Assembly (NCBI GenBank): GCA_019635775.1
Contig: JAHBYU010000005.1
Coordinates: 62,001-126,000 of the forward strand
Length of the DNA: 64,000 bases
Reading direction: 5' to 3'
Source of the DNA: Rhizobiaceae bacterium
GTDB lineage: Bacteria > Pseudomonadota > Alphaproteobacteria > Rhizobiales > Rhizobiaceae
This document shows, in pieces, positions 17,592-30,159 of the stretch. The stretch's first letter is position 1. Every line of letters begins with the position of its first letter. The notes beneath the pieces were generated by a model, which worked only from the letters and a program-made list of their open reading frames with translations, was not told where the DNA came from and did not search any database. The position numbers and the translations under genes were made by a program.

Positions 17592-17993
17592 ATGTCAAGA
17601 ACTCAGGATTGCCGTAGACACATTGCACGGGTCGCAAGGATCTGCGTTTCAATGGGCGTCACAGCAGCAATTCTTGCCGGATGCACAAGCACGCCGGCCG
17701 AATACGGTGCAACGCTTTCCAGCCAGGATCCCAAATGGACGTCGCCGCAATGCGTGGAAGCTCGCAGGGCGGCGACCGACTACAAGGAGAAGAAGCTCAA
17801 CTGGGGAGCCGGCATGCTCATCGGCCCTTATGGGCTGGCCCTGGTGGCGGCAGGCAAGGAGCACCAGGCAAAGCAACGTAAGCTGCTGGCCCGCGAGATG
17901 CACATGAAGTGCTCCAGCCAGCCACTGCCCAAGGACCTTCAGGCTGACCCGTCAACTGCGGGCAAACCCAATGTCCGAGCGGGGAAGGTCTGA
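17592..17993 (+). CDS. Small lipoprotein of unknown function
   Basis: A 133-residue predicted lipoprotein. After a basic start it has a hydrophobic stretch that ends in ILAGCTST, a lipobox with the Cys at about 30. The mature part has one WGAGMLIGPYGLALVAAGKEHQAKQRK segment that could lie on or in a membrane, and several Lys/Arg residues. The ATG at 17592 is chosen for the GGAAGGAAGCC before it; the frame opens at 17574. I do not recognise the family. The neighbours on both sides are on the other strand, so it appears to be a single-gene unit. Confidence 0.75.
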   Translation: MSRTQDCRRHIARVARICVSMGVTAAILAGCTSTPAEYGATLSSQDPKWTSPQCVEARRAATDYKEKKLNWGAGMLIGPYGLALVAAGKEHQAKQRKLLAREMHMKCSSQPLPKDLQADPSTAGKPNVRAGKV

Positions 17994-18103
17994 CCTGCCA
18001 TCCCAATCATGGTTGGATTTGAGGTCGGCCCGGCGATCGGTGTGCTTCGCTTCCGCAAGCCCTAGTCGCTTATCGGCGTACGGATCGTCTCATTGCAATG
18101 ATA

Positions 18104-19093
18104 TCACTGCTCAGGCGAGTGGGGATCGGCCAGGGCGGCGTCCGGCCTACTGACTGGTACGCCGGTCTTTGAGGTCTTCTTGGCCAGTTTCTTGGGCCCG
18201 CTCTTTTCCAGCAGCTTGCGGAAGACCGGGTGCATGCCGCCATCGGTATAGGCATCCACGTTCGACGCATATCCGCGCGCGACGATATCGTGAATGGCGC
18301 GCTCGTCGGCCTCCTGCTTGGAGGCGATGAGCGGATTGGGCGAGGTCGTTGTGCATTGGGCCAGAGGGTCGGAAGGAAGGCTTCCATCGGGCCCGGGCTC
18401 AAAGGCGTAGCCACGTCCGCAATAGCCGATCTGCGGGGGCGTTCGGGTCACCTCGAAAAGATCGTAGCCTTTTTTCAAATTCTGCCAGAATGCATAGTTA
18501 GGGTCGTTGCGGTTCTTCGCCATGTTCCTAGGTGTCATGCGGAAGGGAAAGGCCTGAACCTGAAAGACGGTCTGACCTCCCTTGAGGGCTTCCCGCACGA
18601 CGGCATAAATCTCAGCGACGCCATCGTCGGTCATCGCATAGCAGCCGGAAGACGAGCACGCTCCATGAACCATCAGGGCCTCGCCGGTATAGCCAAGTGC
18701 GGACTCCAGCCTGTTCGGATAGCCGAGGTTGAAGGAAAGATAATATTTCGAGCTCGGATTCAGCATGCTGGCGGTGACCTGATAAAAGCCTTCAGGCGCC
18801 TGCCGGTCGCCGATCCGCTTCTTGGGACCGAGCTTTCCCGACCAGCGGCACATCGGGAAGGTTTTCAGCAGTGCGTAGCGTCCGTTTCGAGTGCGCTTCC
18901 AGACCTCCAGCTCGCTCTCCTGCTTGAAGATTCGGACGAGGATCGGATCCGAGGGCTTCATGGACTGGCGTTTCATCTCGGCGACCAGCGACGCTGGAAT
19001 GGGCTGGGAGGCCTTCTGGTCAACGTCCAGAACCGTGGAGACACACCCTGCCAGGGTGGTCGCGAGACAAAGAAGAAGAACGCGGAGGAACAT
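18104..19093 (-). CDS. L,D-transpeptidase-family lipoprotein (YafK/ErfK-like)
   Basis: A 329-residue lipoprotein with signal MFLRVLLLCLATTLAGC and lipobox Cys at 17. The catalytic core has the YkuD-type motif MVHGACSSSGCYAM, with the HG...S.GC arrangement that places the nucleophilic Cys. The N-terminal part ILVRIFKQESELEVWKRTRNGRY...CRWSGKLGPKK is typical of the YafK group. A C-terminal extension of about 120 residues ends in a Lys-rich tail. The family cross-links or trims peptidoglycan or its attached proteins. It stands alone, with spacers of about 110 and 210 bases around it. Confidence 0.85.
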   Translation of the reverse strand: MFLRVLLLCLATTLAGCVSTVLDVDQKASQPIPASLVAEMKRQSMKPSDPILVRIFKQESELEVWKRTRNGRYALLKTFPMCRWSGKLGPKKRIGDRQAPEGFYQVTASMLNPSSKYYLSFNLGYPNRLESALGYTGEALMVHGACSSSGCYAMTDDGVAEIYAVVREALKGGQTVFQVQAFPFRMTPRNMAKNRNDPNYAFWQNLKKGYDLFEVTRTPPQIGYCGRGYAFEPGPDGSLPSDPLAQCTTTSPNPLIASKQEADERAIHDIVARGYASNVDAYTDGGMHPVFRKLLEKSGPKKLAKKTSKTGVPVSRPDAALADPHSPEQ

Positions 19094-19302
19094 GGATCCT
19101 GCTATTCGATATCGGGCGATTCAACGCCATACGTCCGGTTGCGCGCCGGCGGGTTCTGGCCCGAATCTGCCTTGCCTTGGTTAACGCAATGTTTCCACGG
19201 CAGTTTTGAGCCTTTCCGGCGTTCCGCACGCGGCAAAGGACAGACTGCCGTTGCCGCTGCGGCCCAATATGCGTAGACCTAACCGCAAAAAGGGACGAAG
19301 AC

Positions 19303-19830
19303 ATGGCAGACGACAAGGCGGCGCGCGACAGGTGGATTCCCTACCGCAAGGCGCAGCCTGCGGAATCTCCTCTTGAGCTTGTCGTTCCGGATGCAATTCC
19401 GGCAGATGACCGCGTCTGGGTGCCTGTCGACGACAATGTCTGGTTCCGGCCGCTTCTGATGTGCGCGTCGCGCGGCTACTGGATGAATCTCCTCAAGGTG
19501 CGCAAATCAGGCGTGTTGTCGCGCCATCGCCATCCGCAGCCAGTGCACGGTTTCGTGCTTAAGGGTGAATGGCGCTATCTCGAACACGACTGGGTCGCAC
19601 GCGAAGGGGGCTACGTCTACGAGGCGCCGGGCGAGACCCATACCCTTGTTGTGGATGAGCATGTCGAGGAGATGATTACGCTGTTCCAGGTCAACGGCGC
19701 GATGATCTATGTCGATCCCGATGGCAACGCGGTCGGATATGACGACGTTTTTACCCGCATCGACAAATGTCGTGCCCATTATGCCGCAAACGGACTCGGG
19801 CAGGACTATGTCGACCAATTCATTCGATAA
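19303..19830 (+). CDS. Cupin-domain protein, dihydroxyacetophenone-dioxygenase-like
   Basis: A 175-residue cytoplasmic cupin. The metal-site motifs are SRHRHPQPVHGFVLKGEWRY and YEAPGETHTLVV, giving several His and a Glu to bind Fe or another metal. It resembles 2,4'-dihydroxyacetophenone dioxygenases and acetylacetone-cleaving enzymes, which break C-C bonds next to carbonyl groups. The SDR gene begins 24 bases after it, so the two likely act in one small pathway. The true substrate is unknown. Confidence 0.82.
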   Translation: MADDKAARDRWIPYRKAQPAESPLELVVPDAIPADDRVWVPVDDNVWFRPLLMCASRGYWMNLLKVRKSGVLSRHRHPQPVHGFVLKGEWRYLEHDWVAREGGYVYEAPGETHTLVVDEHVEEMITLFQVNGAMIYVDPDGNAVGYDDVFTRIDKCRAHYAANGLGQDYVDQFIR

Positions 19831-19854
19831 TTCAGGCAGACGGAAAGGCCGATC

Positions 19855-20634
19855 ATGGATCTCGGAATAAGGGGCAGGAGTGCAATCGTCTGCGGCGGGT
19901 CGAAGGGGCTTGGCCGTGGATCGGCCGAAAAGCTCGCTGAGGCAGGTGTCGATATTGTGCTCAATGCGCGCTCCGCCGGGCCGCTGGAAAAAGCGGCAAG
20001 CGAGATATCCGAGCGATATGGCGTCAAGGTCACGCCGGTCGCAGCGGACGTCACGACGCCCGAAGGCCGCGCCATGCTTCTCGAGGCGGCACCGGCGGTC
20101 GATATACTGGTCAACAATGCCGGCGGACCACCGCCCGGAGTATGGTCGGAGTGGGGAGAAGACGAATGGCAGGCCGCCATTCGGGCCAACATGCTCTCGC
20201 CAATCCACCTGATTACCGCCGTCCTGCCGGGCATGATAGAGCGGCGCTGGGGCCGGATCGTCAACATCACCTCCGGCTCCGTCAAGTCTCCGATCCCGCA
20301 ACTCGGCCTGTCCGGCGCGGCGCGAAGCGGCCTCACGGGATTTGTGGCGGGAACGTCGCGGCAGGTGGCGCGCCACGGCGTGACAATCAACAATCTCCTG
20401 CCCGGTTCGCATGAGACAGCGCGCATCGATTCCCTGATGACGAATACGGCGAAAGCAAAAGGCATATCGGTCGAGGAAGCCCGCGAGGCCGCCTATGCCG
20501 CCAACCCGACCGGGCGGTTCGGCACGATTGAGGAGTTCGGCGCGGCCTGTGCATTCCTGTGCAGCGCTTATGCCGGCTACATCGTCGGACAGAATATCCT
20601 GCTGGATGGTGGCGCTATCAACACCACGCTCTGA
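19855..20634 (+). CDS. SDR-family oxidoreductase
   Basis: A 259-residue short-chain dehydrogenase of the 3-oxoacyl-ACP-reductase-like group. It has GGSKGLGRGSAEKLAEAG (cofactor loop), VNNAGGPPPG, ITSGSVKSPIPQLGLSGAARSG and the C-terminal GQNILLDGGAINTTL. The position of the catalytic Tyr of YxxxK reads LSGAAR, so the usual Tyr/Lys pair is missing here and the activity may be altered. This is a known subgroup in which Tyr is replaced. It is paired with the cupin gene just upstream. Confidence 0.85.
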   Translation: MDLGIRGRSAIVCGGSKGLGRGSAEKLAEAGVDIVLNARSAGPLEKAASEISERYGVKVTPVAADVTTPEGRAMLLEAAPAVDILVNNAGGPPPGVWSEWGEDEWQAAIRANMLSPIHLITAVLPGMIERRWGRIVNITSGSVKSPIPQLGLSGAARSGLTGFVAGTSRQVARHGVTINNLLPGSHETARIDSLMTNTAKAKGISVEEAREAAYAANPTGRFGTIEEFGAACAFLCSAYAGYIVGQNILLDGGAINTTL

Positions 20635-20658
20635 GGCTGCACGGTCGGTTGGGCAGCT

Positions 20659-21480
20659 TCAGAAATAGAGGTCCATCAGCATCTTCGCGGCGGTAAGGAG
20701 CAGGAATGCGCCGAAGCCGTAGGCGAGATATCTGCGGTCGATCGTGTGGGTCATTCTCGCGCCGTACGGGGCGGCAAGAATTGAAAGGGGCACGATAGCG
20801 GCCACGGCGATCAGATTGACGAAGCCGAGTGAGAGCGGCGGAAGGCCGGGCATGTTCCAGCCCGCGATGACATAGCCGATGGTAGCCGGAATGGCGATGA
20901 TGAAGCCGATCGCCGACGACGTGCCGACCGCGCGGCGTATGTCCATGCCGACCGCCGTCAGTATGGTCACGCCAAGCGTGCCGCCGCCGATACCCATCAT
21001 CGCCGAGATGGCACCAAGCAGGACGCCGAGGCCGAGCTTGACCGGGACGTTGGGAAAGCCGTCGGTCAGTTTCTGGCTGTTGGAGCGCAGGAACATGTTT
21101 GCTGCCACGACAAGCGCGGTCACTGCAAAGACGAGCTTGAGCACACGTCCGTCGACCACGCCTGCAAGGGCGGTGCCGATGACGACACCGAAAAAGATCA
21201 TCGGCCCCCAGCTTTTGAGAAGATCGAAATCCACCGCATCGTGTTTACGGTGCGACCTGGCGGATGACCACGACGTGGCGACGATGGTACCCAGCGACGA
21301 GGCGACCGCGACCTTCATGCGTATGGATGGATCGACATCCAGCGCGGCGAGCAGCGTATCAAGCACCGGCACGATGACAATGCCGCCGCCAACGCCCAAA
21401 AGTCCGGCGACGAAGCCGGCGATCAGCCCCGCCGCGATCATGGCGAGCACCCAGGGCAGGTAGTGCAGGACAAGGTCCAT
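20659..21480 (-). CDS. TauE/SafE-family membrane exporter
   Basis: A 273-residue inner-membrane protein with about eight hydrophobic segments. The glycine-rich family motif GFVAGLLGVGGGIVIVPVLDTLL occurs near the N-terminus and its repeat GVLLGAISAMMGIGGGTLGV in the second half. Members export sulfite, sulfoacetate or other organosulfur anions. It is convergent with the SDR gene and 85 bases downstream of the oligopeptide operon. A sulfite-oxidase-like operon is at 34-38 kb, so sulfur handling is a possible shared theme, but there is no direct link. Confidence 0.9.
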   Translation of the reverse strand: MDLVLHYLPWVLAMIAAGLIAGFVAGLLGVGGGIVIVPVLDTLLAALDVDPSIRMKVAVASSLGTIVATSWSSARSHRKHDAVDFDLLKSWGPMIFFGVVIGTALAGVVDGRVLKLVFAVTALVVAANMFLRSNSQKLTDGFPNVPVKLGLGVLLGAISAMMGIGGGTLGVTILTAVGMDIRRAVGTSSAIGFIIAIPATIGYVIAGWNMPGLPPLSLGFVNLIAVAAIVPLSILAAPYGARMTHTIDRRYLAYGFGAFLLLTAAKMLMDLYF

Positions 21481-21565
21481 TCAGGAGGGTTCCGCCAGCC
21501 GATCCGAGACAAATGCCAAGTTGCGACACCTACTATGTCCGTTGGAGCCTGCTGCGCAACTGTGC

Positions 21566-23191
21566 CTATGCACGTGCAGGCGTATTTCGAAATGGCGTGC
21601 CGTCAAGCGCCGCGGCCATGAGGGACTTCGTGTAGTCCTCGCGGGGTGAATCGAAGATCGCATCGGTGGGGCCTTCCTCCACGAGGCGTCCGGCCCGCAT
21701 GACGATGATGTAGTCTGCCATGGCACGCACCACGGCGAGATCGTGGCTGATGAACAGATAGGACAGGCCATGTGCTGACTGCAGGTCGCGCAGCAAATCG
21801 ACGATCTGCTTCTGCACTGAACGATCGAGCGCCGAGGTCGGTTCGTCGAGCACCACGACGCCGGGTTTGAGGATCATGGCGCGCGCAATCGCTATGCGCT
21901 GGCGTTGTCCACCGGAGAATTCGTGCGGATACCTGTTTGCCACCGCCGGATCGAGGCCGACCTCGCGCAAGACCTCGCTTGCTCTTAGATCGCGTTCGTG
22001 GGCGGGCATCTTCGGCATGTGCACCCTCAGCCCCTCCGTGACGATCTGGCCGACGGTCATGCGCGGCGAAAGCGATCCGAACGGATCCTGGAACACGAGC
22101 TGCAACCGTTTGCGCAATGGCCGCATATGATTCTTGTCGGCATCGCTGATGTCGCGCTCCTCGAAGCGGATTGTTCCCCTGCTTGGTACAAGCCGCAGGA
22201 GGGCGCGTCCCAGGGTCGATTTTCCAGAGCCGGATTCCCCGACGATGCCGATCGTCTGCCCCCGACGCAAGGAGACAGAAGCGTTGGCCACCGCACGCAA
22301 CTCGTCGACGGATCGAGAGAACCAGCCGCCTCCAATGCGGAAGGTGACATTGACGTCACGCCCTTCCAGCAGGGGCGGCGAATCCGGCGGGGGAGGAGTC
22401 TTTCGGCCGGTTGGTTGAGCGGCGAGTAACATCCTGGTGTAGGGATGGGAGGGATTGGCGAAAAGCGAACCTGTATGGTCTTGCTCGACAACCTCGCCTG
22501 CGCGCATGACATAGACCCGGTCCGCGAACCGGCGGACGATACCCAGATCGTGCGTGATGAAGACGATCGCCATGCCGAGCTTGCTTTGCAAGTCGGCAAG
22601 CAGCGTCAGGATTTGAGCCTGAATGGTTACGTCCAGTGCGGTCGTGGGTTCGTCCGCGATCAGCACGTCGGGCTCGTTGGCCAGAGCCATCGCGATCATC
22701 ACCCGCTGGCGCTGCCCGCCTGAAAGTTCGTGCGGGTAGGAATCGATCCTGCGCCCCGGATCGGGAATGCCGACCAGTTCCAGCAATTCGATTGCGCGTG
22801 CGCGTGCTGCCCTCGCAGCGAGGCCCCGGTGATGGACCATCGGCTCCACCAGTTGCCGCCCGATCCGGTAGAGCGGATCAAGCGAAGTCATGGGCTCCTG
22901 AAAAATCATCGTGATCTTGCTACCCCGGATGCGGTTGAGGCCGCTTTCGCCGAGGCCGATCAGTTCCTGTCCACGATAGCTGGCCGAACCGCTTGCCCGG
23001 CCGTTGGCGGCGAGCAGGCCCATGATGGCCATCATGGCCTGGCTCTTGCCGGAGCCGGATTCGCCGACGATGGCCACGGTCTCGTTCGATCGCAAGTCGA
23101 GGTCGATCCCCTTGACGGCTTCCACAACGCCGTCATTCGTGGAGAACTCCACGCGAAGGTTCCGAACCTTGAGAAGGCTTTGCTTCTCCAT
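21566..23191 (-). CDS. Oligopeptide ABC transporter, fused ATPase (OppD-OppF like)
   Basis: A 541-residue protein with two nucleotide-binding domains. The first has [17 protein letters not shown] and [10 protein letters not shown]. The second has [17 protein letters not shown] and [10 protein letters not shown]. The first Walker A ends in Gln where Ser/Thr-Thr is usual (GKSQ). It is the last gene of an operon that runs binding protein, OppB, OppC, OppDF on the minus strand, and it begins 2 bases after the OppC stop. It powers uptake of peptides or a peptide-like compound. Confidence 0.93.
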   Translation of the reverse strand: MEKQSLLKVRNLRVEFSTNDGVVEAVKGIDLDLRSNETVAIVGESGSGKSQAMMAIMGLLAANGRASGSASYRGQELIGLGESGLNRIRGSKITMIFQEPMTSLDPLYRIGRQLVEPMVHHRGLAARAARARAIELLELVGIPDPGRRIDSYPHELSGGQRQRVMIAMALANEPDVLIADEPTTALDVTIQAQILTLLADLQSKLGMAIVFITHDLGIVRRFADRVYVMRAGEVVEQDHTGSLFANPSHPYTRMLLAAQPTGRKTPPPPDSPPLLEGRDVNVTFRIGGGWFSRSVDELRAVANASVSLRRGQTIGIVGESGSGKSTLGRALLRLVPSRGTIRFEERDISDADKNHMRPLRKRLQLVFQDPFGSLSPRMTVGQIVTEGLRVHMPKMPAHERDLRASEVLREVGLDPAVANRYPHEFSGGQRQRIAIARAMILKPGVVVLDEPTSALDRSVQKQIVDLLRDLQSAHGLSYLFISHDLAVVRAMADYIIVMRAGRLVEEGPTDAIFDSPREDYTKSLMAAALDGTPFRNTPARA

Positions 23192-23193
23192 TC

Positions 23194-24333
23194 CTAGCGA
23201 TCCTTAGGGTCGAGCGCATCGCGCAAGCCGTCGCCAAGGAAGTTGAGCGCGAACAGCATCGTTGTCAGTGTAACAGCGGGATAGATCAGGAGCCAGGCTG
23301 CGCCCCGCATGTTGGAAGCGCCCTCCGCGATCAGCAGTCCAAGGCTTGTCAGGGGTTCCTGCACGCCCAGCCCGAGGAAGGACAGGAGGCTCTCCAGCAG
23401 GATCGCCTTCGGAACCAGCAGCGTCACGAACACGACGACCGGACCAAGCGCATTGGGGATGATGTGCCGGCGAACGATATCCGCGTCGGGGACGCCAAGC
23501 GCTTCCGCGGCCTGGACATACTCCTGGCGCTTGAGCGTCAGTGTCTGGCCGCGCACGATGCGCGCCATGTCGAGCCATTCGGTGCAGCCGATGGCGATGA
23601 AGATGAGCACGAAGTTTCGCCCGAAGAAGACGACCAGCAGGATCACGAAGAAGATGAAAGGGAGCGAATAGAGGATGTCGACCACCCGCATCATGACATT
23701 GTCGATGCGGCCGCCCAGATAGCCCGCGATGGCGCCGTAGGCGACGCCGAGCAGGAGAGACATCGCGGACGCCAGAACGCCGATCGCAAGCGAGATGCGG
23801 ATTCCGATCAGTATGCGCGAAAGCAGGTCTCGCCCGTTGGCGTCGGTGCCGAACAGGAAACGGAGCCGGTGGACGTCCGCGACAATTGTTCCGCTTGTGG
23901 CTCCTGCTGTCAGCGCCTTCCCGTCCAAGCCTTCCAGCCGCGCGTTGGAGAACAGGTCCGAGCGATCGACATAGCGAACAATTCGTGGGTCCAGAGGCGC
24001 GTCCGAGGAGATGGGCGCGCGAACGGTTGTGCCCGAAACTGCGATCTCGCCGATCTGCACGCGCGCCCGCTCCAGAGCGGACATAAACGCGGGAGCGATG
24101 GCGTCCTTTCGCGGATAGGCCTCCAGGCTTGCCGGCGTCCGCACATATTGCGGGTAGATCCGGTCATAGGGGTGGGGGGCGAGATACGGGCCGACGATGC
24201 CCGCGAAGGCAAGCAGCATAAGCACGATCGCGCTTGCGACGGCTGCCTTGTTGCGCTTCAGCCTGACCCACGCATCCTGGCCGAGGGAACGGCCTGCGGG
24301 AGGAAGTGCTGTCGAGAGAGTGGTTTCGCTCAT
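23194..24333 (-). CDS. Oligopeptide ABC transporter permease OppC-like
   Basis: A 379-residue inner-membrane permease. After the first membrane segment (VLMLLAFAGIVGPYLAP) there is a long periplasmic loop of about 120 residues (HPYDRIYPQYVRTPAS to HRLRFLFGTDANGRDLL), longer than in typical OppC. The EAA loop is YVQAAEALGVPDADIVRRHIIPN, and SFLGLGVQEPLTSLG marks the family. The upstream gene ends 9 bases before its start. Confidence 0.92.
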   Translation of the reverse strand: MSETTLSTALPPAGRSLGQDAWVRLKRNKAAVASAIVLMLLAFAGIVGPYLAPHPYDRIYPQYVRTPASLEAYPRKDAIAPAFMSALERARVQIGEIAVSGTTVRAPISSDAPLDPRIVRYVDRSDLFSNARLEGLDGKALTAGATSGTIVADVHRLRFLFGTDANGRDLLSRILIGIRISLAIGVLASAMSLLLGVAYGAIAGYLGGRIDNVMMRVVDILYSLPFIFFVILLVVFFGRNFVLIFIAIGCTEWLDMARIVRGQTLTLKRQEYVQAAEALGVPDADIVRRHIIPNALGPVVVFVTLLVPKAILLESLLSFLGLGVQEPLTSLGLLIAEGASNMRGAAWLLIYPAVTLTTMLFALNFLGDGLRDALDPKDR

Positions 24334-24342
24334 CGAACAGGC

Positions 24343-25260
24343 TCAATCGTAGCGCACGCGTGGATCGAGCCACGCATACAGGATGTCGACGATCAGGTTG
24401 AACACGATCACGAAGCAGGCGATGACAACCACCGTCCCCATGACGAGTGTATAATCGCGGCCAAGCGCGCCCTGGACGAAATAGCGCCCTATGCCCGGAA
24501 TCCCGAATATCGTTTCGACGACGACCGAGCCTGTCAGCAGTGCCGCCGCCGTCGGCCCGAGATAGGAAACGACCGGCAGGATCGCACCACGCAACGCGTG
24601 AACACCGACCACGACGCGGGCTGGAAGACCATAGGCGCGCGCTGTCCGCACGTGGTTTGACCGCAGTGCCTCGATGGTCGCACCGCGCGTCAGCCTTGCC
24701 ACGATGGCAATCTGGGGAAGTGCGAGCGTCGCGACCGGAAGCACCATGTGCTGCCATGTGCCCCATCCCCCCGCGGGCAGCCAGCCCATCATCACGCCGA
24801 AGGAGAGCGACAACAGCGGGGCTATCACGAAGGTCGGGATCGTGATGCCGAGTGTTGCCGTGCCGACCACCGTGTAGTCCACCCAGCTGTTTTGCCTTAG
24901 CGCTGCCAGCGCGCCAAGCAAGACGCCGACGACCAGCGCGATCGACATCGCGAGGCTTCCAAGCGCTATGGAAACAGGCAGGCCGGTGCGGAACAGGTCG
25001 CCGACCGAAAAGTCGCGCCGCGTGAAGGAAGGACCCAGATCGCCCTGAAGCAGGTTGCCGATGTAGATCAGATACTGCTGCCACAGCGGCTTGTCGAAAT
25101 TATAGGCGCGCTCGAGATTCTGCATGATGAGGGGGTCGAGCGGGCGTTCGAGGGAGAACGGCCCGCCGGGCGCCAGGCGGATCATGAAAAACGCCAGCGT
25201 AACGATGATGAACAGCGTGGGGATCGCGCTGGCGAGACGCCTGAGCACGTAGACGATCAT
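24343..25260 (-). CDS. Oligopeptide ABC transporter permease OppB-like
   Basis: A 305-residue inner-membrane permease with six hydrophobic segments. The N-terminus MIVYVLRRLASAIPTLFIIV and the motif LGPSFTRRDFSVGDLF are family marks. The EAA loop is HVRTARAYGLPARVVVGVHALRGAILP. It pairs with the OppC-like permease. The 62-base gap from the binding-protein gene is the widest spacing in the operon. Confidence 0.93.
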   Translation of the reverse strand: MIVYVLRRLASAIPTLFIIVTLAFFMIRLAPGGPFSLERPLDPLIMQNLERAYNFDKPLWQQYLIYIGNLLQGDLGPSFTRRDFSVGDLFRTGLPVSIALGSLAMSIALVVGVLLGALAALRQNSWVDYTVVGTATLGITIPTFVIAPLLSLSFGVMMGWLPAGGWGTWQHMVLPVATLALPQIAIVARLTRGATIEALRSNHVRTARAYGLPARVVVGVHALRGAILPVVSYLGPTAAALLTGSVVVETIFGIPGIGRYFVQGALGRDYTLVMGTVVVIACFVIVFNLIVDILYAWLDPRVRYD

Positions 25261-25322
25261 GACCTGCTCCAGTCAGGTCCATGCGCGGTATGGTGGCCGC
25301 GCATGGACGAACCGTCCCGCAA

Positions 25323-26918
25323 CTACTGCGCCAATGACAACCAGCGCGTTCCGTGGACGTTCATCACATTGTCCTCCCAGCCCTTGAGCTTGTCCGACAC
25401 CAGCGAGCCGGAGGAATAGTACATGATCGGGATGATGGGCATTTCCTTGAGCAGAAGCTCTTCGGCCTGCTTGAGAACAGCGGCGCGCTCGTCGATGTCG
25501 ATGGTCTGCGCGGCCTTCTGCATCAGGGCGTCGTATTCCGGGTTTGCCCAGCGCGGATAGTTGAAGCCGAGGTTCTGGCTTTCAAAAAGGAACAGAAAGT
25601 TCTGCGGGTCGGAATAGTCGCCGATCCAGCCCGCCCGGGTGATGTCGAAATCGCCATCCTGCTTCATGTAGTCGAAATAGCCGGTGCCCTCCATCTCCAC
25701 GATGGTCGAACTGATGCCGATGTTCTTCAGCATGTCGCTGAGCGCGGTCATCGTGTTCTTGTGGTTCTCGCCGGTATTGTGGCGCAGTTCCACGGTGAGC
25801 GATCCTTCGGCGACGCCTGCCTCGGCAAGCAGAGCTTTCGCGGCATCCTCGCGGTCGAGAATGTCGTCCTTCGCATAGGGCAGCACGGCATTTTCACCGT
25901 AGTTTCCGATGCCCGGCGGCACAAAGGAATATGCGGGAAGCATTGACCCGCGCCAGATCTGGTTGGCCAGGAAGTCCCGGTCGATCGCCATCGAGATTGC
26001 CTGCCGCACACGAGGATCGGCAAGCTTCTCCTTCTTGACCTTCACGGGCAGATAGTAGGTGCCCAGATAGGGTGCGATGCGAAGCTGGTCGCCGAGATTG
26101 GCCTTCATGTAGTCCATCTGCTGATTGTCGAGATCCGAGCAGGACTGGACCTCGCCGGCCTCGAACCGACGCAGGCAGGTGGCGCGATCCTCAAAGGGAA
26201 TGAAGTTGACGACATCGATCTGCACGTTCGCCGCGTCATGGAAATGCGGGTTCTTGCGCATCGCGATCTTGTCGTTGGGGGTAAAGGCTTCCAGCATGTA
26301 GGCCCCGTTCGTGACCATGTTCCCGGGGCGCGTGAAATCGTCGCCGAACTTCTCAACTGAAGCCTGGTGCAGGGGATAGCCAGTCTGGTGGGTCAGCAGC
26401 TCGAGGAAATATGGCGTAGGGGAAGTGAGCGTTATTTCCAGCGTGTGGTCGTCGATCGCCTTCACGCCGAGCTCCGTCGCCTGCTTTTCGCCCTTGTTGA
26501 TGGCTTCCGCGTTGACCATCGGAAAAAGCATGTTGGCGTAGGGAGCCGCCGTTTCCGGCTTCTGGATCCGCTGGTAGGCAAACACGAAATCGCTCGCCTT
26601 GACCGGGTCGCCGTTCGACCACTTGGCGTCCTGGCGAAGCTTGAATGTATACACAAGGCCATCGTCGGATACTGTCCAGCTTTCGGCCACCCCGGGGACG
26701 ATCTTCGCAGCGGCGTCCTGCACGACGAGGCCTTCATAGAGGTCTCGCATCAAATTGCCTTCCGCCACAGTCGATGTCTTCTGGTGGTCGAGCGTTGTCG
26801 GGTCCGTATCGTTTCCGCGGTTGTAGACAATCTCGGCGGATGCTGACGTGACCGCATATGCTACGCAAAGAACGATTGCGGTCGACAGCAACGCTGCCTT
26901 CATCAAAGGACGCATCAT
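25323..26918 (-). CDS. Oligopeptide ABC transporter binding protein (OppA-like)
   Basis: A 531-residue periplasmic binding protein of the large peptide-binding family 5. The signal peptide MMRPLMKAALLSTAIVLCVAYAVTSASA is cleaved before EIVYNRGNDTDPTTLDHQ. Family motifs include DLYEGLVVQDAAAKIVPGVAESW, WSNGDPVKASDFVFAYQR and GDYSDPQNFLFLFES. The frame opens at 26996, but the ATG at 26918 has GAGGAGAAGTGTT before it. It is first in the operon. The length and the YPRWANPEYDALMQ region fit a di- to oligopeptide binder. Confidence 0.93.
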   Translation of the reverse strand: MMRPLMKAALLSTAIVLCVAYAVTSASAEIVYNRGNDTDPTTLDHQKTSTVAEGNLMRDLYEGLVVQDAAAKIVPGVAESWTVSDDGLVYTFKLRQDAKWSNGDPVKASDFVFAYQRIQKPETAAPYANMLFPMVNAEAINKGEKQATELGVKAIDDHTLEITLTSPTPYFLELLTHQTGYPLHQASVEKFGDDFTRPGNMVTNGAYMLEAFTPNDKIAMRKNPHFHDAANVQIDVVNFIPFEDRATCLRRFEAGEVQSCSDLDNQQMDYMKANLGDQLRIAPYLGTYYLPVKVKKEKLADPRVRQAISMAIDRDFLANQIWRGSMLPAYSFVPPGIGNYGENAVLPYAKDDILDREDAAKALLAEAGVAEGSLTVELRHNTGENHKNTMTALSDMLKNIGISSTIVEMEGTGYFDYMKQDGDFDITRAGWIGDYSDPQNFLFLFESQNLGFNYPRWANPEYDALMQKAAQTIDIDERAAVLKQAEELLLKEMPIIPIMYYSSGSLVSDKLKGWEDNVMNVHGTRWLSLAQ

Positions 26919-27246
26919 AACACTTCTCCTCGAGTGACGCCCCGCCCGGGGGGTAACGAAGACTATGGTTCGTTCGAAGGAGAGGGCAAGGCGCAAAAAG
27001 AGGAAATTCGCATACCCCTACGTGAAGACGGAGCAGCACTGACGATCGACGATCACGCCGGCCACACCCGCGCTCTCAACAATTTGTTCTGATAAGCGGC
27101 ATCGTGCCAATAGGTGGTAGCCCTGAGCGTTCAAGCCCGCTATCTGGAGATTCGCGACCTGTTCAAGGCGCCGGGCATGGCCCATAACAGGGCGGAGGTC
27201 CGGCAACGTTGCTGGTCGCGCTTACATCTTTGGGTTCAGGTTACGA
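26919..27246. other. Divergent spacer, oligopeptide operon and Mrp antiporter operon
   Basis: This gap of 328 bases holds the two divergent promoters. No open frame in it looks coding and no strong inverted repeat was seen. The start of the antiporter gene at 27247 has only a weak ribosome binding region (TTCAGGTTACGA). Confidence 0.4.

Positions 27247-30158
<2,912 letters not shown>

Positions 30159-30159
<1 letters not shown>

Noticed and set aside
27018-27206. A 62-codon minus-strand frame upstream of the Mrp operon
   Set aside because: No ribosome site or family signal, and composition is that of non-coding spacer.
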